DNA of 64,000 nt from Apteryx mantelli. Taxonomy: Eukaryota; Chordata; Aves; Apterygiformes; Apterygidae. Numbering within the stretch: position 1 is the stretch's first letter; each line of letters begins with the position of its first letter. Shown here piece after piece: positions 12,533 through 25,400 of the stretch. Position numbers and translations under genes: made by a program. Where the stretch lies: the NCBI RefSeq assembly GCF_036417845.1, contig NC_090020.1, positions 44,562,425 to 44,626,424 on the forward strand, in the 5' to 3' direction. The notes beneath the pieces are model-generated. The model saw nothing but the letters and a program-made list of their open reading frames with translations. It was not told where the DNA came from and did no database searches.

Positions 12533-15500
12533 ATGCATCTCTTTCAAGGATGGTTAGTGCCATTACAAATCTGTTTCTTTTGGAGGCTGGTTTTTAGGTA
12601 GCTTCAAACTCTAAAAGCTCTGACCCTCAACACAGACACAGTTCATCACCATCTCTAGGATTGCAGGTCTCCAGCCAGGAGCCATGGGGAGAACCTAAGC
12701 ATTAAGCAAGGACTCTTTAATAATGTAAATGGACAGTGCCTGAATTATCATGCCATGAGTATGTACATTGTCTGTGTCATTAGCTCTGTACTCATACAGG
12801 TTCTCTTCCATCTTATGCCTCAAGGGCAACAGTGTCATGTAACAAAATAATACATGTTAAGAGATTTTATTTGAGGCAGTTTGGAGATAACTGGAGAGTT
12901 CTCCCAATCCCCAAGCTCCCTCTGCACACACCTTCTCTCTGTATTGTACTCGAGCCTTGCTGCTGCTATCAACTAAATAGGCAGACTGGGGGTGGGGGGG
13001 GGAGTCTCTTTAAGCTGATTGGCTGGTTTGCTGTTTGCACCACACCTGCAGTACTACTGCTCACTGAGCAGAGAGAGTAGGAAAAACTGTTGTTTGGCAA
13101 AAAACAAGAAACCCTGGGCATCTCGGGAAACTAAGATAATGATATATTTCTTAGTTTGTAAGAGGGCTAAAGGCTGTGAGTTTCACCACGCCAGATAGTC
13201 TGTGCCAAGGTTGGGTAAGAAAGAAATTATAGGAAATCTCCTGATATTGCATGTTGTAAGCAATTATTTTCTGAGACGGATGGATTTTCTTATTAATACA
13301 TTATAGCCAAGGTTTTCTTTAAGAGGCTGGGCCATCTTTGTCATGTGTATAGTTTTATTACATCTTTCTATGATCAAGAGGTAGAATGTCTTTTTTTTAT
13401 ATACTTTTGACCAAAAAAGGTACTTATTTATTAGGAATGTACCTGTTCAATATTAAATACATATGCACAAGACTAGAAATGTGTATCTGTATGGATGTAC
13501 AACCACAAACAGAATGTGAGTGGTTATGTCTTCATTTAGCTTCTTAGGCTAACTTTGTTACTGTTAACATTCTTTTCTTTTGTTTAAGTAAGTCACATCA
13601 TTCTAATATATTATCCAAGTAAATGAATTGAAAATTTTGGCCTGTAATAGTCATGAAGGCTATGCAGAGCATGGAGATGAGGTTGATGTCTCTAGGGAGC
13701 AAAAAATGGGAGTCTGACATAAGAGCAGTTTCATATAGAATTTTCTTCTTTTCAACGTAGCCATGACCAGGCACATAAAACACAACTGCCAGTTTGGCAT
13801 TGTTAAAACAAGCACGGAGCCCGATAACTTTGTTCAGCTGTTACTGTGTTACTTCTCTCCTTTGTATTTTTCAAACCTTGTTTTCTCCAGGAAATCCAAT
13901 ATCAGGAGTCAGCTATCCTTTCCGTTCAAGATATGACTTGTTTTACGTTGCACTGAACCTCAAGTTTGATTAGTGTGTTTAGAGCAATAAGAAATTCTTT
14001 CATCTGTTACTGCAATTTCTAGTACTAAAGAAGTATTTGTAAGAGGACTTGAACTGGTTTTGTCTATTCGTGGGTTAGGCCAGGCAGCCAAAGCAGTTCT
14101 CGGACTTTGTGTTTAGAATATGGTATTATTGTTAAGTCTTGTCTACAACTGAAACTCTCATGGTTGGTGCTCATGCCATCTCTCTTATTACTGTTGCTGC
14201 TGTTTTCTTCTTTCCTTACAATATAACTTCTTGATACTTCTTTAGAGTCTGATACATCCAGCTACAAAGTCAACACTGGAAGTGGTTCATTGCAGTAGTG
14301 TATGTTAAGACAATGCTGACTTCCAAATTAAGTTGTAGGTGGTATGATGCCTTTGGGTTGGTTTTGGTCAGTCCTCTTTATTAAGATAACTGCACAATTC
14401 CCACTTAATTCTTTAAAATGCAAATGGAAATTTTTGCAAATCAGACTGTTGAGGCAATAGCTACATTGATTTCTTACTGTCTTTATGGTTTTGCCAAGTA
14501 TCCATTATGTTTCTTTTTTGGCCAACTTTGTCAACAACAGAAACATGTGTTTTGCCATATGTGTGCTTTAGTAGTAGCTGTTCACACTTGTTTCTGAAGA
14601 AACATGAAGAAAATAATCCACTGTGTACTCTGGTAAAAATGTAATTACAGTTTTGTCTGCTTGTATCTGAAACAAGTAACTGGAAGTCATCTCAAATTGT
14701 CAATGTGAAATACCTTTCACCTAAGGTAGCTAGTAACCATTGTTGCACTGGATTTCCTTTTTGGCTCTATTTTTTTTTCAATTTGTTAGTACCTAAAGAA
14801 ATTGTTAAGCCAATTAGGCTTGAAGCATTTGAATTGAAACGCATCTTTATAGGCAAGATTGTACATTAAGAAAACATGAAATGTACCTGGATTTAAAAAT
14901 ATAAAGCTGCAGTGTCCTTCAGTGGACTTTAAATAGGCAATGATTTGCTGACTCTGTACAAAGTGCTGTTTACTACACTTACTGCACATCTCCCTGGCCA
15001 ACTGTGCTCCGAGAGTGTTTTAGATAAATCACGTCATCATTAAAGGTAAGTCGCTCTCCATTTCTTCCCATGGGGCTTATAGATAGAACAGCAAGACTGG
15101 TATCGCACAACCTCTGCAGTAGCTTATCTGTTTGCCAAACCAACAAGGCAGCTTGCCTCAGCAAGTAGCTACTGCTTCATTTGCTGGCACACTGGAAAAG
15201 GCTGGTAGGAGAGCGGTGAAAGCTTTACTGGTATCATGTTTCATATTTTAGCAGTTAGCTGCAGTTCCAGCATATCTATTAAAATGGCACTAATCCTGAG
15301 AGTAAATGCCAAAAACCTAATTCCTTTTATGCAAATTTGAAACACCAGCCTATAGACAAGTGTGCATTTTAACTTTACAGTTGATGCAAGTCATCTCAAA
15401 TCACTGCAACTTAGCTCACTTAACACTTGTTGCAGAAATAGTACATTTGCAAAGCAGGAAAAATAGTTGTTGACTGATTAATTAATCTTAGTTTGTATTT

Positions 15501-15930
15501 TATTTTTTGACTTTCTAAATTGCCGGAGTGCATGAGACCTTATTTTGCATTGCGTTCAGAAAAAAAAAGTACTTTTTCTAATTAAGTGTATAAATCTTCA
15601 CCAGCTTGAATGTACTGTTAGCTATTAAAAAGCACATGCGACTAAGTTTGCATTAATGTCAGTATTGTTCTACTGTTTTAAGAGTTTCTCATTTAAAAAC
15701 TCATTTAATACTGTACCATACGTTGTAAGTTTAGAAACTTTTCAGCTTACTGAATTAGTTTTAAATGTGTTGCTGCTTTTTAGTTTCCTAGACGCTGTAA
15801 AATAGCTATTTTGTGTTTATTTGATATAGAATTGTAAAAACTGCATTTATTTATACAGAGACATTTATAATACTTTTATTTTACAAATGTTCTTATATTC
15901 TGAATAAATTTCTAATGCTATGTCTTTTTC
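12533..15930 (+). other. MCC: MCC 3' UTR (probable)
   Basis: This is an A/T-rich non-coding stretch from the stop codon to just past a canonical AATAAA at 15903-15908. AU-rich pentamer clusters are visible (about 13426-13437 and 15845-15855), of the kind seen in regulated 3' UTRs. The 3' end is inferred from the signal, and earlier ATTAAA hexamers could also be used. Confidence 0.6.
15903..15908 (+). terminator. MCC: candidate MCC polyadenylation signal
   Basis: A canonical AATAAA is followed about 15-30 nt later by a T-rich stretch (GTCTTTTTC, then TATTTCTTC), which fits a downstream element. It lies about 3.4 kb after the MCC stop. Confidence 0.55.
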
Positions 15931-18900
15931 GGGTATTTCTTCAACATACCTGTCATCTTGTTGCTGAATGGTTCTGCTAAAAGGTAACACAATCCCATAA
16001 TCCTTCTCCGCTAGAAGTTGGTAAGGGAGATGTTACGACACTGCAAGGAGTTACTATAATGGGGGCACGAGGTGCTGAGGTCAGCGAGATCCAGTCAGTG
16101 ATTTTAACTGAGCTCAAGAACATTAACACTTGCCACAAACCCTCTACAGTTTCAATGAAAACTTTACAGAAATGGAAAAGCACATATGAAACTGTTTCCA
16201 CACATCCAGTTCTTTTAATGACAAGTTATATGGACCAAAACCTCTCATTTCATAAATACTTTAAAAGCACTGATTAAGCTTGACATACTTCCTTTCTTCA
16301 ACACATGAGACACCTTTTAAAATAAATTTTGCTTCCCATTGTTTGATGGGCCCCTGTCCACCTTCACAATTGGCTTTAAAAAAGCCTTCTTTTACTGGCA
16401 CATACATATAAATCAGTGCTGCTAATTGGCTTAAGGCAATATTAGTTTAAACATTCTATCATGAAAGAATACACTGTACCAGCAGCACAGGCTTTACATT
16501 TCACACTGCAAACAGTAATGTTCATATTCATATTTCATAACTACAGTAAGTTATAAAGTCATTTACTTTAACTTTACAGAGAAATTACAGTAGAAAAGAA
16601 AATGTCAGTTTAGTCATAGCCTCTTAAATGACGTGCTTCAGTTTCTGAATCAGTGAATAACAATTAAAACCACAGCCATTAGTACAAGATGTTACAGGTA
16701 GTCACAGATTTTACCTACTAAAATTGAAGAACTGACCAATGCAACTGCTCTTCAAGATAACATAATGGAAGTTGAATAAAATCTGCAGCTTTCCATGGGG
16801 TTTAACTCACAATTAGCTGTACATACTCTCTACTAAGCTAGTACCGATACACACCAGATACAGACCAGTGAGGAAAATGGATTAAGTTCTTGAGCTTTAA
16901 ACAATCAAGAGGAAGACAGGTCCCCCTTCATGCATGAGCCATATAATAAAACAGTGGCCCCCTATTTTTCTGCAAGGCATGCAGAGCTGCACAGGAAGTG
17001 TCGTCTTTGGACAGCAGTACCTGAGCCGGTCTGGATCCTAGAACACGTACAGCAATATAGCATCACACCAAAAATCAATAAACAAAAATCCACCTCTCTC
17101 TGCTAGGTCTGTTTTGTTTTTTAATGTTACTGTGCTGCAGTAACCCAGCTGCACTGATGCTCGTTTGAAGTAGTGCTTCCAAATACTGCAGTGCTGTGCA
17201 GCCATACCAGCTCACTTAAGGATCATGCTGCAAGTACAGGCTTGAGAAATATTTGCTAAGAACTTTTAATCATGCGATTTTATATACTTTCCTGCATAAC
17301 ATAAATGTGTACCCAACGAGTAGGAATAAATGGATCATCTTCCTCATTTACTAGTTTTACTTAAACATGCTTAAAACATTTTATTCAAAGTAAAGTTTTC
17401 TCATAGTGGAACATGTGTTGTAGGGAACTGAGGTTGTAGGATCTGTGTCTTTAAAAGGTATAAATACTTGTTTTAAAAACAACTAACACTTCATGAGCTA
17501 TAACTATTTTCTTAAGCATATTGAACCCATAATGGAAACAAAATGAAAAATAGTTCTGATCAACAATTGAAGTGTTTAAGAATGACAAAATACTTATCTT
17601 TTGAACAAATATACAGATAAAGTTCATGGTGGACCTATTCAAATTTAAATATTCTGTACCCTGTGAAGCTTTCTGACAATTACTTTTAAGTAACTGTAGG
17701 TCAGCATGCTTCCTTTTATTCTGCTAGTATTGAAGAATGAATTGCAGTCACTTATACTTCCTTCCCAGAAGTACCCACAGGTGAGAACTCTAAGCATGAG
17801 AATAGGTGTTTCTGTAAAGTCAAATCTATACAATAGTCTACTTTAACCTAACATTTCCAATAAAAAGACAAGTTAAAACCCAAGCATTTAATTTTAATGT
17901 ACTCCTACTAATCCAGATCCTTCCTCTTGGTATGATCCTGAATATGGCCAGTGTAATTGCTACATGTACTGTCTTGCTTTAGGTTCACAACCTACTTGAA
18001 ACAGTGAAAATGCACACACAGCACAAATCCTACTACTGCATCCCCTATCAGTGCGTATGTACAGTATTAAGAACAGTGCAAATCCTAGCAGTTAGTTAGC
18101 CCACTACTTTCATTCTTGAACTAGACTATTGCTACAAATGCATAAGAACAAAAACAAGAGTATGCAAGAGTAGTGACATTTCCAGGCCTAATTTACTGTA
18201 AAAGCACCTTCAGTTAGTTTGTAGAAACTTACCACATCTTAAATAATTTTGGTTGTTTCAAAAGCTGAAATACTGTAATAACAAAGGCAATCTTAAATTA
18301 GTATGAAGTCATGTATAAGCACCAGATTCTTTAACATTTACAGTGCAAGTCTTAATTTCTTTAAGTAGAGAAAGTACTTTTAAATCAATGAGAGGCTATT
18401 CTACCAGTTTTCAATAGTTTTGAGCTTCCTAAAATGTGTATAGAGTAACCTCCTAATTTACAAGATGAAGGCACCTGATTTTAACTTCTGAAAAAAACTG
18501 TTGTTCAGAATTTATAAAAAAACAGGTAGCTGAAAATTAAAAAGCCCACGGACCCAACAACTGGAAAGCCAGTCACCCACAGACCAGCAGTACTATTCTG
18601 TACCACAGGATATTAGAGCTGGGATTCTTAATGTAGACTCTTGCTCTTCACACCAGAGGGATATGAGTGCTGCTATATACTACAAATCACCAAGAGCAAG
18701 CTTACTATGTTGAGTAAGTACAAGAGTTGGAAAAATAATTTCCTCTATGAACTCACAATCTGAGTAGCCAGGTTGCAAAGCCTGCTTTGTTTTTAAAAGG
18801 AACTATTACATATTTAACAGCCACAAGCATGTAAAAGCAAGACCACAGCAAACATATTGTTCTCAACTCTGCAAAATAAATCACAGGAACTTTGGAGCAC

Positions 18901-21177
18901 AGCAAAGAAGCCTGGAACAGTGATGAGGCCCAAAATTTTAATAAACACTATTTATGTAAGTTTGGTCTAAAAAAAAATTTACATTATGTTAAAAAAATAC
19001 TTTGATTGTGCAATAAATAAAGCTATTTCCCTGCTTCTTCCTAGTACCACTTTCTTCCAGACTTCAGACCATACAAGACAGCTGCTTTCAAAAGCATGCA
19101 CACACATCAAGGAGTTGAAGTTAATATTTCAGCACAGACCGTACATAACATGATCAGGCAGATCACTCTTCAGAGTTCAAAGCATTCTGGAAAAGAGAGA
19201 TGCTAGAAATCTTGCACTACTAACACAGGGAGGTTACGTGGTACTAGAAACTGCAACCTAATAGTCTGGACTCTCAGGACCCACGTTTGTTGGTTTTTTT
19301 TTGTTAAACATTTAGTCATTTTATTAATTCTTTAATTTCAAGGAGACTGACTGATAGATGACCATTCACAATTTGAATAACCCCCTTACAGGCAAGCATT
19401 CTGACTTGTTTTAGCTCCAAGCATAAATAGAGCAATGTTTATGCTTCAAGTATCTTGAGATCAGCTCTAACATGCAAACAGTGACCCTTGTTTCTCTGTA
19501 TCTATCCCCCACACCTATGAAATTAAAAAAAAAACACAAAAACCAAATTTAATTCCATTACCCACTTATTTTTTCCACTGTTTTACAGAAATTCATGTAA
19601 AATGTACTCCTAAACTTGGAACTACACTTCACTTACTTAATTATAAAATGATGGTGAAATAAGAACATAAACTAGTGAGAGTAGACAATCCAAAACATTC
19701 ACAGTGCAGCACACCATGGAGCCTAAGGTAGATCACATGACACCACCACACTTGCATTGCTTTAGAAACCTTACAGAGACAGCAGAAAGCAATGCTAACA
19801 CAAGAAACTGTACCCTTACACAAAGTAGTAAAAGTTATTGCATATTTAATCATCACATTTATTTGCAATTCACGTTAAGGCTGGATTTACTAAAACCATG
19901 ACATATCTATAAGCCCCACTTTGGGCTTAATGAAGCAACCAGTTTCTTTTATACTGACCCAAACCTTCATTAAGAAGAAAAGAAAGACCCAGTGAATGCA
20001 GAGGAGAGCCAGCATCTCCTATTCATAGGACACATTTGCTTCATTTTAAAGACTGCCTCCATCTGTGACATGATTTAATATGTCAATAGTTCAGTTGAAG
20101 TTACAAGTTCAAAGTTTACACAGTTTCATCAACTGTCTCCTTATTTCACAGAGCATGAGATAACAGTAATTTATCTGAAAAGTCAACTTACTTATTAAAG
20201 ATTTCCACAGTTTGCTATTTAATTATGCCTTAGGAGAGGCTTGTTAACTCCATAGGCAGCAGCAGCAGCCTAGAGATATGAATACAAACTTCTGCCTTGC
20301 CATGAGTAAAGGCACTTTTGCTGGGAAATCAACTACTTGCACTAAAAAAGAAACTAAAAGTTAGTTTTCACCTGGAGCTGAATAACATAACATCCTCCAG
20401 CATTATCTCACCCTCTCAGTTGCTCTACTTACTTACCCATTTACTGTTTTGAACAGCCTTTGAATACTATTCTTTTTACAAGGTAAAACAAAGCTAAAAT
20501 GAGCTATTTCACAACTTACTCTTGAACAACAAGGCCCTCAGGACTCTTGTTCTCCAGGGGGAGGAAATGCCGCAATCTGTTTCTCCTGTTAACTGATACA
20601 GAAGTTCAGGCTTCCCACAGCCAAAAGTGCTACAGCATTAAAAGTCCCAAATCAGCTGGTGCCAAGCAGATAAATAAACCAGAAGCTAGTTCTAAAGCCA
20701 TTTTTTGAGAGAAAAAAAAAAAACTAGGCAATAGATGATGTAGGGTAGTTGAAGGAAGACCAGGATTGTGAGATTTTTTTGGATACCCCATGAGCTGTGT
20801 AAAGACTCAATGCATGAACATACACTCTGATGAGAGAAGAGGGCTCAGTTCATTCAACCTGTCAAATTATCATTTGCTCACTCACCCTTATTTTATAGAA
20901 AAGTCCATTTTAAGATCTGGGACAAGACGCTTTTGTTACAAGCTGCTGTGACAAATGAGGAGCACATTTTTCCCAACTGCAAAGCATGTATTCAAAACGC
21001 CTTAATTTGAATCATGAAGAACAGATTTAATACTTACAGTTTGTCACCTCAACTCCTACTGCTACTTTTTTTTCCCCTCACATCTTTGATACTGTTATTA
21101 AGAAAGTGTTGTAGCTGAAAATGACTGAGGCTACATCATTCAAATGCTAGTTGCAAGTGCAATTCAATACTATTGGA

Positions 21178-21185
21178 TATATACA
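21178..21185 (-). promoter_or_regulatory. DCP2: Pumilio-type element in the probable DCP2 3' UTR
   Basis: The minus strand reads TGTATATA, matching the Pumilio recognition element UGUANAUA, about 1.1 kb after the DCP2 stop. Confidence 0.3.
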
Positions 21186-21352
21186 GAACACACGCTACAC
21201 TAGAGATCTAGAAGGACAACAGCATAGAATATAATAATCGGCATTCTTAGAATAGTTATTGCAAGCCTGATTAAAAGCCATTTAGTGTCACACAGTGTTT
21301 CTATTGTCCATGCACCTGCCTTCTTCCTCTCTCAGCAAGATCCACAGAGGCT

Positions 21353-21360
21353 TATTTACA
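21353..21360 (-). promoter_or_regulatory. DCP2: Pumilio-type element in the probable DCP2 3' UTR
   Basis: The minus strand reads TGTAAATA, matching UGUANAUA, about 170 nt from the second such site. Confidence 0.3.
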
Positions 21361-22131
21361 TTCGATACAAATGCTACACAAGTAACCTCCCCCAGGAAAA
21401 AAAAGTTTAAACTTTCCTTTTTTGAAAGCAGCTGTAATTAGGTAACACAAAACTTTGTAACTTCTCCCCAGCTGGGGACAGTTCTTAGAACTGAGGCTAG
21501 ACATTTCAAAAGGCCAAGTTCTACCCAGTTTGTGCATCCTCACCGAAGACAGAAGCAGAGTAGGTACAAGAAGGCAAAACGCTATAGATTTGACTGCAAG
21601 GGTTACCAATTGCTGGCCAATGAAAAGTAACTTTCACTGTGAAGGAGGGAAGATATTTTGGGGCAAAAAAACAGAAAAGAAAAAGAATGAAGGGTTGAAG
21701 CTATGTTTGAAATGTGCAACTCAGGGTTTCGAAACTACTAGGACAGACATAGGAATCCTCTGAGATTCAGTTTCATTGCCACTGCCATAATATTGCAATG
21801 TACTAGAAAATGAAGACTTAACAATTCCAACAACTTTACAATAGACCAGTTAAAAGTTTAGCAAGCTGGTATACTGTCAACAGTTTAAAAAAAAAAAATC
21901 TAAAAAACACAGAGCAGGTTAAAAAAAACAAGGAAAAAAAAGAATGCCCTCTAATGCACAGCTAGGAACTAGTGAACTGAACACTGGAAAGGTACTTTTG
22001 TGGACAAAGGCAATACTGCATTTAAAGTGCAACATTTCACTATGCCACTCCCATACTGCAAAGAGAACAGACCCTTCCAAGCCATCAGTCAGTCCCTGCA
22101 TTGCATTAAAAAAAAAAGACAAAACGTGCGT

Positions 22132-22149
22132 GCACACACACACACACAC
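22132..22149. repeat. (CA)n microsatellite
   Basis: About nine CA units, followed 28 bp later by a 12-C run at 22177-22188 and an A run. Confidence 0.8.
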
Positions 22150-22280
22150 GCAAATCATTTCTCCTTCCCTCCCCTGCCCCCCCCCCCCAAAAAAAACCTC
22201 CTGAGAAAGAGTAAGGCTGGATTAGAAACCCACTCAATTGCAACAGGCAAGGCTGATTTTTGTTCTTAACAAGTTTGCTG

Positions 22281-22444
22281 TCAGAGGTCAAAACTTTTCA
22301 TTATGGCATCATGGTCAAACTTGAAGCTCAAGAAAGCTCTTGATGAGAACGCAAATTTGTAATGGCCATTGCATGCCACAGAGTGTCCCTCTCCATGTTC
22401 TAGCAGTGGGTCTTCACTGGAGCAACACATCTCATATGCTGCAT
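22281..22444 (-). CDS. DCP2: DCP2 coding exon 11 (terminal)
   Basis: 164 nt, residues 362-415, stop TGA at 22281-22283. It contains the conserved C-terminal block [18 protein letters not shown], which in human DCP2 is the EDC4-binding region. Acceptor GCAG; the first two bases complete Asp362. Confidence 0.95.
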
Positions 22445-25400
22445 CTGCTTAAAGAGAGAGAAAAAAAAAAAGGCATGGAACAAATTTTAAACAGCTAGTT
22501 AGCAATAAGTGGATCAATGACAGTATTTAAGTCTACAAAGCTATACATGAAATGCATATTCAATTAACATTTACAACAAAGTCTGTGTCTGGTCATAAGC
22601 TGAAAAGGTAAGTCAAACAGCCATATTTACCAGGCATCTAGTGGCTAGAACAAAACTCATGGCAATCTGGAGACACTTTCCATAGCCAATTTTACCCACA
22701 GGTTTCTGATTTGCAAATCACATCTTAGTAAGAAGGAAATAAATGTGGCTCTATTTCCCGAACAGAAGTAAAAAACTCTGAAAACACTCAAGAAGCCCTG
22801 GTTAATCCAGACTAGTCCAAGAGCAACTGCAGAGGGCAGGAAGTATTATGACTAGCAGGACAGAAAGCCTTGAACTAATACTTAATTACCAGCATTGTGT
22901 TGATTCAGATGCTATTTTCTGAATCAACCCTCAGTTATTTTTGCCCAGCAACATGGTGAAATTGGACAGGTTTCACAATTAAAGAGAAGAATTGCAAAAC
23001 CACACAAAGTTGATAAAAAAACAAAAAACAAAAAAAGACTTCCTTGGAAAAATAAGGCTTCATAACATTTGGCAGGCTGTCATACAAGGGGGAAAAAAAA
23101 CAAAAACAAAAAACAACAAAGAACAAACATCATCTAGTGTCTTCAGCCCTAAATGCATGACACTGGATGGAAATTCAGAGTGTACTTGCCTGTTTCAAAG
23201 TTATCTTGAAGTCTTCTTGGATTAAGCCTTTTTTCACATTTCTAGTTAAGAGAATGACCACACATTACACACTTAATTAGAAAATTGCATTTATGTTCTT
23301 GGGGGTATTGTTGAAGTGTCAGCTAAGAGGCATGCTGGTTACATTTGCTTTGACACGCTTCCTGATGTGGGAATTATGTCACTTATAATGCAGAACATGA
23401 GTTCTGTGATGCTGCTTTATCTAATAAGCACACTCCAATTCCACCCGAGTGTTTCAGAAGCACACAGTCTTGTGAGTCAGCCAACCATTTTTAAGATGCA
23501 GGCTTTTAAGGAGAAATTTTGAGCATTTTCTAAATGTTTTAAGCCAGAAAGGGCTTACATATGATGATGTGGAAGCAAAATGGCACATGCATATGCCTAT
23601 TCTTAAATCTGCCTGCCCTGAAAAGCTGGGGGTAGAGTGTTTGCAAACAGGCAGCTACTGCCACTTAGATTACAATGCATTAAAGACAGAAACTTAAACA
23701 TCTCCAAGAAAGAATTATGTGCTAGCCCCAGGTGTGCCTCCATAGGTATACAAACAAAAGTATGACCCTGTGCACTCCATTAAAATTAAGAGCTTCCCGG
23801 CCTCCAAATTATGTTAGAAAATATTCCTGGGAAATGAAGTGTTTAAACTAAAAGATCAATAATCATGAAAACACAAACAAAACAACACAGAAATATTTAG
23901 CCAAGTCTATAAAGAGCTTGCACAGTAACTGTGGAGTATTAACAGTTCTACTCGTTTCTATAAAGATCCTACAGACTCCCACCATCATAAAATACAGCCT
24001 TTTCTATAAGGCCACAACATTTCTGGGAAGTCAATCCTCCAGCTTTTCATTCTTCTACTCTCAGACCCAAATGCAGCTTAACCGTTGCTTTCTACAAAAA
24101 TGATTTCACAAGGATGAGAGTTTATGGTTTCTGCATTTTTACATGAAAATGAGAAAGAAGGTAAGAATTACCAGCCAGAATAAGAAGAGTCTAGCTTACA
24201 GCCAACAAATAAGAAAAGTTAAACCCTGGACAAGCAGTTCTCCATGCAGTTGAGCTTGGGGCTCAGTTGCTGCACAAAAGCCAATTGAGCAGAATTAGAG
24301 AACTATAAAGAACAGTGGGGGAGGAATCAAAGATATTAAAAAAGCAACTCAGTGAGTTCTCCCAGGCAGCAGAACTTTGGGGGCAAGGCCAGTTACAACA
24401 AACAAGAGGTAAGAAAACAAGAATGTCATACTGGAATTCACAAATTGCTGAATAAAGCCTATGAGATTCTGGCATACAAGTCAAAAGTCTAGTTTGTATC
24501 TCAAAACTCATGCCAGAGAGGAGGGAAATAACTAAGCATATGCTTTATAGTTTCTTAGCTAACTGTTGCATAAAAAAACCTTGATACTTAAGATAATACA
24601 TGTCTGACATATTAATGTATTATATAATGTATACATTGACTTATTGTGACATACTATAGTAAGCTATTACCTGACAGGAACATGGAAAGCTGCAGAAGGA
24701 TTGTCTACTGAAAGGGCTGATGAAATTCTCATCTACTAAAATAAGCCTTATTTCCAAACTGCTAACTTAATAAGGTTTAGTATGCTCACCTATAGATGTA
24801 TATGCATATAAGTTAAGAAATGTCATATTCCTACAACATACCTACTGAATATTCTGTTCAAATATACTTTTGATAGATATGCACTCTAGCTATTACTGGA
24901 ACCTGATAAATGAGACAGCCACTACACATTTCTTACCAAGGTGTGGTTTTGCTTAGCTGGTTGACTGTGGACTCCATTTGTTCGCTTCTTTTGGCTGGGA
25001 GTGTCTTGATATTGCTTTCTGCCATTGCCCCTCAAGTTCTGACTCAGTCATTACATCCAAAAAGTAGTAGAGACAAGAGTTTAAATGGCAGCATTGAGCA
25101 TCACTGCACTGTGACACTTCCTACTTATTAACTTAACTTACCTCCCAAGACCTCAAAACATTTAAACAATATTTTTGTAGACAAACTGAAGCACACAGAA
25201 ATTAACAAAGCAACATGCACCCAGGTTACAAAAAGTTATCAGCTTTTACGCAGTCTCTTGCACTATTACAGACACATCGCTATACAATAAATACAATGCA
25301 GTAAGTTCCCACACACTGATACGCACATACTAGTGGTATGCAAACAACTTCAAAGAGGTATGTGAAGGACACCCAAAGGGTGACTGCCAACTGCTGCGCA

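Larger units (their letters stand above)
15931..22280 (-). other. DCP2: MCC/DCP2 convergent interval, probably mostly DCP2 3' UTR
   Basis: This stretch lies downstream of the DCP2 stop on the minus strand and past the MCC end on the plus strand. It is A/T-rich with no credible coding frame. Human DCP2 has a very long 3' UTR, so much of this is probably transcribed from the minus strand. Minus-strand AATAAA hexamers at 19858-19863, 19320-19325, 17717-17722 and 17380-17385 are candidate ends, but I cannot choose between them. A (CA)n run (22132-22149) and a 12-C run (22177-22188) lie close to the stop. Confidence 0.5.

Noticed and set aside
18651-18664. CACCAGAGGGATAT resembling a CTCF core
   Set aside because: It matches CACCAGAGGG but lacks the following G/C positions; too weak compared with 41163-41176.
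22132-22200. CA run, C run and A run as a possible retroposon tail
   Set aside because: No SINE body or target duplication is visible next to it; treated as simple repeats.
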